The notes beneath the pieces were generated by a model. The model was not told the DNA's origin and did no database searches. It saw nothing but the letters and a program-made list of their open reading frames with translations. 64,000 bases of DNA from Microlunatus parietis (lineage in GTDB: Bacteria > Actinomycetota > Actinomycetes > Propionibacteriales > Propionibacteriaceae), in NCBI RefSeq assembly GCF_013407955.1, contig NZ_JACCBU010000001.1:6696001-6760000 (forward strand), written 5' to 3'. The position numbers and the translations under genes were made by a program. This document shows positions 52,960 to 60,437 of the stretch, piece by piece. Within the stretch, counting starts at the first letter, position 1; each line of letters starts with the position of its first letter.

Positions 52960-53040
52960 GATCGCCGCGGCGAACGCCCCGGAACCGTCCCTGTAGTCCT
53001 CGCGACAGATCAAACGGCCGGGGCTATTTTCTTTCCCTGC
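52953..53040 (+). ncRNA. Candidate structured RNA directly downstream of the Abi gene
   Basis: Immediately after the Abi stop comes a palindromic CGCCGCGGCG, then GCCCCGG at 52976 that pairs with CCGGGGC at 53018-53024, enclosing an inner CTGT/ACAG stem. A T-rich tract TATTTTCTTT follows. This could be an AbiF-associated RNA or simply a terminator with a long loop. The AbiF-type RNA idea comes from established association of structured RNA with abiF genes; covariation was not tested. Confidence 0.4.
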
Positions 53041-53081
53041 AAGGGATTCCGAGGTGCATTTTCTCCCCGCCCAGCAGTGGG

Positions 53082-53696
53082 TCAGCCGGTCCGCGGGAAG
53101 CCGGCGATGCCGCGCCAGGCCAGGGTGCTGGCAAGCTGCTTCGCCTCGGTCAGGTCGAGCCGGCCCGGCCCGGCGTTGAGCCAGTAGCGGGCGCTCACCT
53201 GGGCCAGGCCGACCAGCGAGATCGCGAGCAGCTTCGCCTGGTCGAGGGACAGGCCGGTGTCCTCGGTGATCACGCCGGCGACGGCGTCGGCGATCTCCTC
53301 CTGGGCGGCGTTGATCCGGTCCTGGACCCGATCGTCGGTCAGGTCGGACTCGAAGACGAACCGGAACTCGCCGGTGGCCCGCGCGACGTAGTCGAAGTAG
53401 GCGTCCATGGTGGCGCTGACCCGCTCCGCGTTGTCCTCGGTCGAGGCGAGTGCCTGCTCGACCTCTGTGGTCAGGCGGTCGCAGCTGGCGTCCAGGACGG
53501 CGAGATAGAGGTCCAGCTTGGAGCCGAAGTGCTGGTAGAGCACGGGTTTGGAGACGCCCGCCGCGTCGGCGATGTCGTCCATCGCGGCGGCGTGATAGCC
53601 CTTCGCCGTGAATACGTCGATCGCCGCCTGCAGCAGCTGCGCCCGCCGTTGGTCGCGGGGGAGGCGGAGGACGCGGGAGCTGGCCATGGCCGACAT
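53082..53696 (-). CDS. TetR family transcriptional regulator (Rv3208-like)
   Basis: A 204-residue TetR protein. HTH: QLLQAAIDVFTAKGYHAAAMDDIADAAGVSKPVLYQHFGSK-type sequence, residues 18-62. The C-terminal domain is of the group found next to moeZ and DUF3107 in other actinobacteria. The ATG at 53696 or Met at 53687 could start it. It diverges from moeZ with 146 bp between them. Target genes are not known. Confidence 0.9.
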   Translation of the reverse strand: MSAMASSRVLRLPRDQRRAQLLQAAIDVFTAKGYHAAAMDDIADAAGVSKPVLYQHFGSKLDLYLAVLDASCDRLTTEVEQALASTEDNAERVSATMDAYFDYVARATGEFRFVFESDLTDDRVQDRINAAQEEIADAVAGVITEDTGLSLDQAKLLAISLVGLAQVSARYWLNAGPGRLDLTEAKQLASTLAWRGIAGFPRTG

Positions 53697-53842
53697 GTTA
53701 CCGGTGAGTAGCCAGTGTCAGTCCGGATCCCGGAATAGGTGTCCACCGTACGGCGTTGCGCCGGATGCCCGGTCGAGCCGTCGTAGGTTGGACTCCGCCC
53801 ACCGAGCACGCGCGTCAAACAGCAGTCGATCCAGGAGGAATC

Positions 53843-55015
53843 GTGGCCCTACCGCCGCTGGTCGAACCGGCCGCCGACCTGACCACCGAGGAAGTACGCC
53901 GCTACAGCCGGCACCTGATCATTCCCGACGTCGGGATGGACGGTCAGAAGCGGCTGAAGAACGCCAAGGTGCTGGTGATCGGCGCCGGCGGACTGGGCAG
54001 CCCGGCGCTGCTCTATCTGGCCGCGGCCGGCGTCGGCACGCTCGGTATCGTCGAATTCGACACCGTGGACGAATCGAATCTGCAACGGCAGATCATCCAC
54101 GGCCAGTCCGACATCGGGAAGTCGAAGGCATTGTCGGCCAAGGAGTCGATCGCCGAGGTCAATCCGCTGGTGAACGTCATCGTGCACGACACCCGGCTGG
54201 ACAACGACAATGTGCTGGAGATCTTCGCCGATTACGATCTGATCGTCGACGGCACCGACAATTTCGCGACCCGTTATCTGGTCAACGACGCGGCCGTCCT
54301 TTCGCACAAGCCGTACGTCTGGGGCTCGATCTTCCGGTTCGAGGGACAGGTCAGCGTGTTCTGGGCTGATCATGGTCCGCAATACCGTGATCTCTATCCC
54401 TCGCCGCCGCCGCCCGGAATGGTGCCGTCGTGCGCCGAGGGTGGCGTGCTCGGGGTCCTCTGCGCGTCGATCGGTTCGATCATGGTCACCGAGGCGATCA
54501 AGTTGATCACCGGGATCGGTGATCCGTTGATCGGCCGGCTGATGGTGTACGACGCGCTGGAGATGAGCTACAAGACGCTCAAGCTGCGCAAGGACCCGAA
54601 CGGCGAACCGATCACGGGCTTGATCGACTACGATGACTTCTGTGGCGCGATCACGGACGAGGCAGCCGATGCCGCGGCCGGCAACACGATCACCGTGAAG
54701 CAGTTGGAGGAGTGGCTGGCCGACCGTGAGTCCGGCAAGCGCGACTTCGAGCTGATCGACGTCCGGGAGGCGGTGGAGCGGGAGATCAACAAGATCCCCG
54801 GCTCGGTCCTGATCCCCAAGGGCGACTTCCAGAACGGCTCCGCGCTCGGGAAACTCCCGCAGGACAAGCAGGTCGTGCTGTACTGCAAGGCCGGTACGCG
54901 GTCCGCGGAATGCCTGGCGATCGTGCACGGCGCCGGACTCGCCGATGCGGTGCACGTCGGTGGCGGCGTGAGCGCCTGGGTCAGCCAGATCGACCCGGCC
55001 CAGCCGGCTTATTGA
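53843..55015 (+). CDS. moeZ: MoeZ: adenylyltransferase/sulfurtransferase
   Basis: A 390-residue ThiF/MoeB-type adenylyltransferase fused to a rhodanese domain. The nucleotide loop GAGGLGSP is near residues 46-53, and GTDNFATRYL and RFEGQVSVF are typical. The rhodanese domain (about 285-390) has its catalytic Cys in YCKAGTRS near 348. MoeZ activates the C-terminus of sulfur-carrier proteins such as CysO, MoaD and ThiS and supplies sulfur. The usual MoeB zinc Cys pair is replaced, as in MoeZ. The GTG at 53843 has CAGGAGG 5 bp before. A strong terminator follows. Confidence 0.95.
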   Translation: MALPPLVEPAADLTTEEVRRYSRHLIIPDVGMDGQKRLKNAKVLVIGAGGLGSPALLYLAAAGVGTLGIVEFDTVDESNLQRQIIHGQSDIGKSKALSAKESIAEVNPLVNVIVHDTRLDNDNVLEIFADYDLIVDGTDNFATRYLVNDAAVLSHKPYVWGSIFRFEGQVSVFWADHGPQYRDLYPSPPPPGMVPSCAEGGVLGVLCASIGSIMVTEAIKLITGIGDPLIGRLMVYDALEMSYKTLKLRKDPNGEPITGLIDYDDFCGAITDEAADAAAGNTITVKQLEEWLADRESGKRDFELIDVREAVEREINKIPGSVLIPKGDFQNGSALGKLPQDKQVVLYCKAGTRSAECLAIVHGAGLADAVHVGGGVSAWVSQIDPAQPAY

Positions 55016-55037
55016 TCACCCTTTCGACAGGGCACGG

Positions 55038-55078
55038 AAAAGAACCCCCCGTACGATGACCGTACGGGGGGTTTTCTT
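55038..55078. terminator. Bidirectional intrinsic terminator
   Basis: A perfect 11-bp stem CCCCCCGTACG/CGTACGGGGGG with loop ATGAC lies at 55045-55071. It is followed by TTTTCTT and preceded by AAAAGAA, so it can stop moeZ transcription from the left and cspA transcription from the right. Confidence 0.93.
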
Positions 55079-55108
55079 CGATCTTGTCCCTAGATCAACA
55101 ACGAGTGA

Positions 55109-55312
55109 TCAGACCGTGTGGACCCGGTCGGCCTGCGGGCCCTTCGGCCCCTGCGTGGTCTCGAACTCGACCCGCTGCCCCTCATCGAGGGTCCGGAAGC
55201 CGGTCGACTCAATTGCACTGTAGTGCACGAATACGTCCGGACCGCCGCCGTCAACAGCAATGAATCCGTAGCCTTTTTCGGCATTGAACCACTTGACGGT
55301 TCCCTGCGCCAT
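55109..55312 (-). CDS. Cold shock protein (CspA family)
   Basis: A 67-residue CSD protein. RNP1 is KGYGFI and RNP2 VFVHY, starting MAQGTVKWFNAEKG. It binds single-stranded RNA/DNA as a chaperone. The start ATG has AGGAG at 8 bp. The unusually long gap to the next gene on this strand (217 bp) suggests a long 5' leader, as in other cold-shock genes. Confidence 0.96.
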   Translation of the reverse strand: MAQGTVKWFNAEKGYGFIAVDGGGPDVFVHYSAIESTGFRTLDEGQRVEFETTQGPKGPQADRVHTV

Positions 55313-55529
55313 GAACCTCTCCTAGCATGTGCCTTCGCAGCCGCACCTCACGGCTCCGATTGCTGCCTGGGCGCCAGAGTGATCCAACGCCCACCGCAAT
55401 AGTTCTGGGGGCGTAGCGCTAACCACGACACAGACCACTTGCAACAGCGGCAATAGCCTTGCACAAAGCCCGTGGGTGTGTGAACCCCTCCCGCCCCCGC
55501 GCGTCGCGCCGCCTCGCCGGCGGCCCGGA

Positions 55530-55889
55530 TCAGGGCAGGGCCGCGAATGTTGCGTCCCGCCAGGGCCCGAGTTGATCTTCCGAAATCCGGGCCTCGGCCA
55601 TCCGGACCCGCTCGCCGCGCAGCGGGGCGCCCTCGGCCAGGAGCTCTCGCAATGCGCGCGTCTCGTGGCCGTCGGCGGGCCGGCCGTCGGCCCGGACCAC
55701 TCGCCACCACGGGACGGCGGCGCCGTGGTGCGACATCACCCAGCCGACCTGGCGGGGACCGCCGCGGCCGATCAGTTCGGCGATGTCGCCGTAGCTGGCG
55801 ACGCGGCCGGGTGGGATCGCCTCGACGGCGCTCAGCACGAGTTCGATGAACTCCTCGTCCACGATGCGGCCACCCGTCCTGCTGTCCAC
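55530..55889 (-). CDS. Alkyltransferase-like (ATL) DNA-damage protein
   Basis: A 119-residue MGMT-fold protein. The usual PCHRV active site is PWWRVV, with Trp in place of the acceptor Cys, so it cannot transfer alkyl groups and belongs to the ATL group that flags O6-alkylguanine for excision repair. PGRVASYGDIAELIG and the helix-turn-helix part are conserved. The GTG at 55889 or an internal GTG at 55862 starts it. It has the same neighbours (moeZ, adnA) as Rv3204 in M. tuberculosis. Confidence 0.9.
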   Translation of the reverse strand: MDSRTGGRIVDEEFIELVLSAVEAIPPGRVASYGDIAELIGRGGPRQVGWVMSHHGAAVPWWRVVRADGRPADGHETRALRELLAEGAPLRGERVRMAEARISEDQLGPWRDATFAALP

Positions 55890-56102
55890 CGCACGACCCT
55901 AGCCCCGATCCGTGGACGGGCGCCTACTGCGCGGCCCCAGAGCGGCACGCTGGCGGCGTCGCCGACGCTCAATGGTCAGCCCAGACCGCCCTCGCGCCGG
56001 CGACACCGCCATCGCACCCCGCTGACGCCGCTCGCTACGGCGCCCGTCCACGGATCGAGGCTAGGCTCCGGCCACGGGATGGCGACCGGAATACTGGCGG
56101 GT

Positions 56103-56834
56103 GTGGATACCAGGATCGACCTGCGCCGCGGGGCGGACCGGTTCGTCACCCGGACCGACTGGGCGACGACTCGGCACTCGTTCTCGTTCGGCGAGCACTA
56201 CGACCCGGACAACGTCGGCTTCGGCGCGTTGCTGGTGGTCAACGAGGACGTCGTCGCCTCCGGCACCGGGTACGACCCGCACCCGCACCTGGACTCCGAG
56301 ATCGTCACCTGGGTGCTGTCCGGCTCGCTGGTGCACACCGACTCACGCGGCAACACCGGCGTCGTGCACCGCGGCCTGGCGCAGCGGCTGAGCGCCGGCT
56401 CCGGCATCGTCCACTCCGAGCGCAACGACGCGTACCGGATCGACACCGAGCAGCCCGAGACGCCGGTGCACTTCTGGCAGATGTGGGTCCGGCCGGACGA
56501 GTCCGGTGCCGAGCCCTCCTATCAGCAGCGCGAGCTGGACCCGGCCGACCTGGACACGGACTGGGTGCCGGTGGCCTCCGGCAGCCACCCCGATGCGGTG
56601 ATCACCATCGGTTCGGTCGGCTCGACCCTCTGGGCGGTCCGCGCCGCGGCCGGGATCACCCGGATCCTGCCGGAGGGGCCGCTGCTGCACGTCAGCGTGG
56701 TGGACGGCGTGGCCGACCTGGAGTCGGTGGGCCGGCTCACCGCCGGCGATGCGGTACGGCTGCGCGGGCACGGCGGGCTGCGGCTGACCGGGGTCGAGGA
56801 CGCCGAGCTGCTGGTCTGGGAGCTGGCCGCATGA
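56103..56834 (+). CDS. Pirin family protein
   Basis: A 243-residue bicupin. HPHLDSEIVTWVLSGSLVHTD and HSERNDA give the metal-site His/Glu residues of pirins. The family start (VDTRIDLRRGADRF) is GTG 56103, with an ATG at 56079 also in frame. Pirins of this kind can show quercetinase activity; its role here is unknown. It overlaps serB by 4 bp. Confidence 0.88.
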   Translation: MDTRIDLRRGADRFVTRTDWATTRHSFSFGEHYDPDNVGFGALLVVNEDVVASGTGYDPHPHLDSEIVTWVLSGSLVHTDSRGNTGVVHRGLAQRLSAGSGIVHSERNDAYRIDTEQPETPVHFWQMWVRPDESGAEPSYQQRELDPADLDTDWVPVASGSHPDAVITIGSVGSTLWAVRAAAGITRILPEGPLLHVSVVDGVADLESVGRLTAGDAVRLRGHGGLRLTGVEDAELLVWELAA

Positions 56835-58015
56835 ACTCACCGATCACGCCGGAACCGCCGCTGCTGATCCGGGTCACCGGCCGGGACCGGCCGGGGCTGA
56901 CCCGGGACCTGCTCCGGCTGTTGGCCGAGGCCGGCGCCGAGGTGGACGACATGGAACAGCTGGTGGTCCGGGAGCGGCTCACCCTGGACGTGCTGGTCCG
57001 GCTGGACAGTGCCGCCGATCGGGTGATCAAGGACGTCCTCTACTGGGCGTTCACCTGCGAGCTCAAGATCGACTTCGAACGGGTCGAGGCCCGTTCGGCC
57101 CGGGCCGGCCGGCGCCGGCACGTGATCACCGTCCTCGGATCGCGGGTCGGGCCGGACAGCCTGGCCGAGGTGGCCGATGCGGTCGCCGAGCACGACGGCA
57201 CGATCGACCGGATCTTCCGGCTGGCGACCGAGCCGGTGATCGCGTACGAACTCGTCGTGATCACCGAACGGCCTGAGGACCTGCGCCGACGGCTGGTCGG
57301 CGTCGCCCAGCGCACCGGGGTCGACCTGGCCGTCCAGGCGGACGGCCTGGAGCGCCGGGCCAAGCGGCTGGTGGTGCTCGACGTGGACTCGACCTTGATC
57401 ACCAACGAGGTGATCGAACTACTCGCGGACGAGGCCGGCTGCGGTGATCAGGTCGCGGCGATCACGAGTCGCGCGATGGCCGGCGAACTCGACTTCGAGC
57501 AGTCGCTGCGGGCGAGGGTGCGGCTGCTCAAGGGGCTGGACCTGGCCGCGATCGAGCGGGCCCGGGCCCGGATCACGCTGACCCCGGGCGCCCGGACGTT
57601 CGTCACGACGCTGCACCGGTTGGGCTATGCGGTGGCCGTGGTGAGCGGCGGCTTCACCCAGTTCACCGACGGGCTGAAGGCCGAGCTCGGTCTTGATCAT
57701 GCGTTCGCGAACACGCTGGAGATCAGCGACGGCGTGATCACCGGCGAGCTGCTCGGCCCGATCGTCGACCGGCCGGAGAAGGCGCGGCTGCTGGCCCGGA
57801 TCGCCGAGCTGGAGGGCGTACCAACCTCGCAGACGGTCGCGGTCGGCGACGGCGCCAACGATCTCGACATGCTGGCCGCGGCCGGTCTCGGGATCGCGTT
57901 CAACGCCAAGCCGGTGGTCCGGGAGCAGGCCGACGCCACCGTGTCCGTACCGCATCTGGACGCGATCCTCTTCATGCTCGGGATCAGGCGCGAAGACGTG
58001 ATCCAGGATGCGTAG
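56831..58015 (+). CDS. serB: Phosphoserine phosphatase SerB
   Basis: A 394-residue enzyme for the last step of serine synthesis. Two ACT-like domains occupy about residues 1-165 (RVTGRDRPGLTRDLLRLL and so on). The HAD domain has motif I DVDSTLITNE near 185, motif II VVSGGFTQ and motif III/IV GDGANDLDML. The ATG overlaps the pirin stop. The serine-regulated ACT part agrees with mycobacterial SerB2. Confidence 0.95.
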   Translation: MNSPITPEPPLLIRVTGRDRPGLTRDLLRLLAEAGAEVDDMEQLVVRERLTLDVLVRLDSAADRVIKDVLYWAFTCELKIDFERVEARSARAGRRRHVITVLGSRVGPDSLAEVADAVAEHDGTIDRIFRLATEPVIAYELVVITERPEDLRRRLVGVAQRTGVDLAVQADGLERRAKRLVVLDVDSTLITNEVIELLADEAGCGDQVAAITSRAMAGELDFEQSLRARVRLLKGLDLAAIERARARITLTPGARTFVTTLHRLGYAVAVVSGGFTQFTDGLKAELGLDHAFANTLEISDGVITGELLGPIVDRPEKARLLARIAELEGVPTSQTVAVGDGANDLDMLAAAGLGIAFNAKPVVREQADATVSVPHLDAILFMLGIRREDVIQDA

Positions 58016-58024
58016 GATCGCCGG

Positions 58025-58822
58025 GTGACGCGGATCGCCCTCGCCCAACTCGTCAGCGGACCCGACCCCGCCCGCAACCTCGACCTGGTGGCCGAACAGA
58101 CGGCTGCGGCGGCCGCCGCCGGGGCGAGCCTGGTGATCTTCCCGGAGGCGACGATGCGGTGCTTCGGCCGGTCGCTGGCCGAGGTCGCCGAACCGCTGGA
58201 CGGCCCGTGGGCGACCCGGGTCCGGGAGATCGCGCGCGAGGCCGGGATCACCGTCGCGGCCGGGATGTTCACGCCGACGGGCGACGGGCGGGTGACCAAC
58301 ACGTTGTTGATCACCGGCCCGGACGTCGACGCCCGCTACGACAAGGTGCATCTGTTCGACGCGTTCGGCTTCACCGAGTCGCGGACCGTCGCCCCGGGGC
58401 AGGACCTGGTGGTGGTCGAGTTGGCCGGACTCCGGATCGGCTGTGCGATCTGTTACGACCTGCGGTTCCCGGAACTGTTCACCCGGCTCGCCGACCGTGG
58501 CGCGCAGTTGATCATGGTGCCGGCGTCCTGGGGTGCCGGCCCCGGCAAGCTCGATCAGTGGCGGCTGCTGGTCCGGGCCCGGGCGCTGGACTCGACGACG
58601 TTCGTCGCGGCCTGCGGCCAGGCCGACCCGAGCACGCTCGGGATCGAGACCGTGGGCAGTGCGCCGACGGGGGTCGGCGGCAGCCTGGTCGTCGGCCCGA
58701 ACGGGGCCGTGATCGCCGAGGCCGGGATCGCCCCGGAGCTGCTGGTCGCCGACCTCGACCCGGACACCATCGGTCCGATCCGGGATCAGCTGCCGGTGCT
58801 GGCCAACCGTCGGTTGGGCTGA
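58025..58822 (+). CDS. Carbon-nitrogen hydrolase (nitrilase superfamily)
   Basis: A 265-residue amidase of the NIT2-like branch. The triad is complete: Glu in FPEAT, Lys in YDKVHLFD and Cys in CAICYDLRFPEL. Possible substrates are omega-amides such as alpha-ketoglutaramate or damaged glutathione. The GTG at 58025 is 9 bp after serB. A histidine phosphatase follows 3 bp downstream. Confidence 0.92.
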   Translation: MTRIALAQLVSGPDPARNLDLVAEQTAAAAAAGASLVIFPEATMRCFGRSLAEVAEPLDGPWATRVREIAREAGITVAAGMFTPTGDGRVTNTLLITGPDVDARYDKVHLFDAFGFTESRTVAPGQDLVVVELAGLRIGCAICYDLRFPELFTRLADRGAQLIMVPASWGAGPGKLDQWRLLVRARALDSTTFVAACGQADPSTLGIETVGSAPTGVGGSLVVGPNGAVIAEAGIAPELLVADLDPDTIGPIRDQLPVLANRRLG

Positions 58823-58825
58823 CCG

Positions 58826-59368
58826 ATGGCCGCCCTGACGATTCTGTACGAGACGCACGCGACGACCACGGACAACGAGGCCGGCCGGGCCACCGGCTGG
58901 CTGCCCGGCGAACTCTCCGAACTCGGCCGGCGGCAGGCCGGCGACCTGGGGGAGCGGATCCGGGACCGGGCCCCGGACGCCGTCGTCGGCTCCGACCTGG
59001 CGCGGGTCCGGCAGACCGTCGCCCTCGGCTGCGCCGCGCTCGACGTACCGGTCTTCTACGACTGGCGGTTGCGCGAGTGCCACTACGGCCTGCTCGGCGG
59101 CGCGCCGAAGGAGCAGGTGCACGGGCCTGCGATCGGCCGGTTCCTGCGCAATCCCTATCCCGGCGGGGAGAGTTGGCTGGCCGCCCTGGACCGGGTCGAC
59201 CGGGCCCTGAACGATCTGTGCGACCTCTTCCCCGGCGGCACGGTCGTCATGGTCGGCCACATCGCGACCCGCTGGGCCCTGCGCCGCCGGACCGAGTCGG
59301 TCAGCCTGGACGAGCTCGCCGTCGAGGAGTTCCGCTGGCGCCCGGGCTGGAAGTACGTCCTGTCCTAG
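58826..59368 (+). CDS. Histidine phosphatase superfamily protein with altered RHG motif
   Basis: A 180-residue phosphoglycerate-mutase-like protein. Residues 7-12 read YETHATT, so the His is kept but the Arg and Gly of RHG are replaced. The second Arg lies in SDLARVRQT, the acid in RECHYG, and the second His in MVGHIATR. This variant occurs in actinobacteria; activity cannot be judged. Last gene of the serB cluster. Confidence 0.88.
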   Translation: MAALTILYETHATTTDNEAGRATGWLPGELSELGRRQAGDLGERIRDRAPDAVVGSDLARVRQTVALGCAALDVPVFYDWRLRECHYGLLGGAPKEQVHGPAIGRFLRNPYPGGESWLAALDRVDRALNDLCDLFPGGTVVMVGHIATRWALRRRTESVSLDELAVEEFRWRPGWKYVLS

Positions 59369-59500
59369 CTGGATGCTCGGACCGGCGATAGCTCCTCGTG
59401 GCCGGGCTCGGTCGCCAATCACGCCTGTCGGCGGGCTGGTCACCGAGCGGGTGAGGAGTGCGGCGTTTTGAGTGGACCGGAGCAGGTCTGAGCGGGTGGC

Positions 59501-59587
59501 CCGGTGTCGGAATTCCTCCACGGGCGAAGCGTTTCCGCGTGGCAATCGCGATGTGGTAGTCGCCCGTGGAGGAAAAGCGACATCGGG
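59501..59587. repeat. Long imperfect inverted repeat
   Basis: The arms share TTCCTCCACGGGCGA exactly plus TGTCG further out (about 27 bp each), with a 32-bp loop. The hairpin lies about 130 bp after the phosphatase gene and just before the MFS remnant. It may be a miniature mobile or REP-like element. Confidence 0.7.
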
Positions 59588-59660
59588 AAGGCGGCTGCAC
59601 AGTGGGCCGCCAGGACTACCGGTCGCTTCCGGATCAGGTTTCGAGGCGCGCCAGTGCTGA

Positions 59661-59932
59661 TCGGAGGAGGTCCTCGGGCCGCTGAGTGATCACCTCGACC
59701 TGGGCCTGCAGACCGCGCTGTACGACGCGGCCCCGGCCGACCGGACCGCCTCGGCGGGCGGCCTGTTCCAGACCTTCCGCTACCTCGGCGCGATCCTCGC
59801 CACCGCGATGATCGGGCTGATCTTCGAACGCGACCTGAGCAGCGACGGCCTGCACCACCTCGGCCTGCTGACGACCGCGGCGCGGTGCTCGTCCTGCTGC
59901 TCGCCGTGTTGGCGAGTCGGCTTCGGCCCTGA
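59661..59932 (+). pseudogene. MFS drug-transporter 3' remnant
   Basis: A frame without start reads LSDHLDLGLQTALYDAAPAD, then GGLFQTFRYLGAILATAMIG, the last helices of an EmrB/QacA-type exporter. Near 59881 the frame is lost by a deletion; a neighbouring frame continues VLVLLLAVLASRLRP to a stop at 59932. The first about 400 residues are absent. Codon use is still like functional genes, so the loss is recent. Confidence 0.8.
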
Positions 59933-60010
59933 CCCATCGCGGTTCGTTGCCACCGGTCACACGGGCCGCGAGGCATGACGGACGTGCGCAGACATGATCG
60001 AATCGTCGGC

Positions 60011-60358
60011 ATGAATCCACCACGGCTCACTCACGTGCGGGTGAACGTACGCAATCTCGCCGAGGCGATTCGCTGGTACGAGGACCTGCTTGCCGTCCCG
60101 GCCAGCGGGCATTGGCCCGACGACCGGCCGACCTACGCGCACTTCGAGCTCGGCCCGGTCCGGTTCGCCATCGCCGAGTTCACGCCCGCGCCGACGGGCG
60201 CCCGGTTCAACTTCGAGGTCGATGACGTCGACGGCTGGTGGGCCCGGCTTACCGAGCAGACCGACATCGTCGAACCGCTCTTCAGCACTCCGTACGGAAC
60301 AAGGAAGTTCACCATCCGCGACCCCGACGGCAACGAACTCGGGTTCGTCCAAGCCTGA
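60011..60358 (+). CDS. VOC (glyoxalase/bleomycin-resistance) family protein
   Basis: A 115-residue VOC fold protein (THVRVNVRNLAEAIRWYEDLL ... RDPDGNELGFVQA). Metal ligands are partly visible (His near 6, Glu near 109). The ATG at 60011 is favoured over 59975. Function unknown. It precedes adnA by 79 bp. Confidence 0.88.
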   Translation: MNPPRLTHVRVNVRNLAEAIRWYEDLLAVPASGHWPDDRPTYAHFELGPVRFAIAEFTPAPTGARFNFEVDDVDGWWARLTEQTDIVEPLFSTPYGTRKFTIRDPDGNELGFVQA

Positions 60359-60437
60359 GACGGCACAGTGCCGGGGTGGCATCACTGTCGGTGGCGTCTG
60401 GTGCACTACCGTCGACCTGTGGACGACGAAGGACACC

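Noticed and set aside
52105..53013. N-terminal extension of the transposase frame
   Set aside because: It leaves the IS30 inverted repeats and lies antisense to the Abi gene; GTG 52104 has a good ribosome site.
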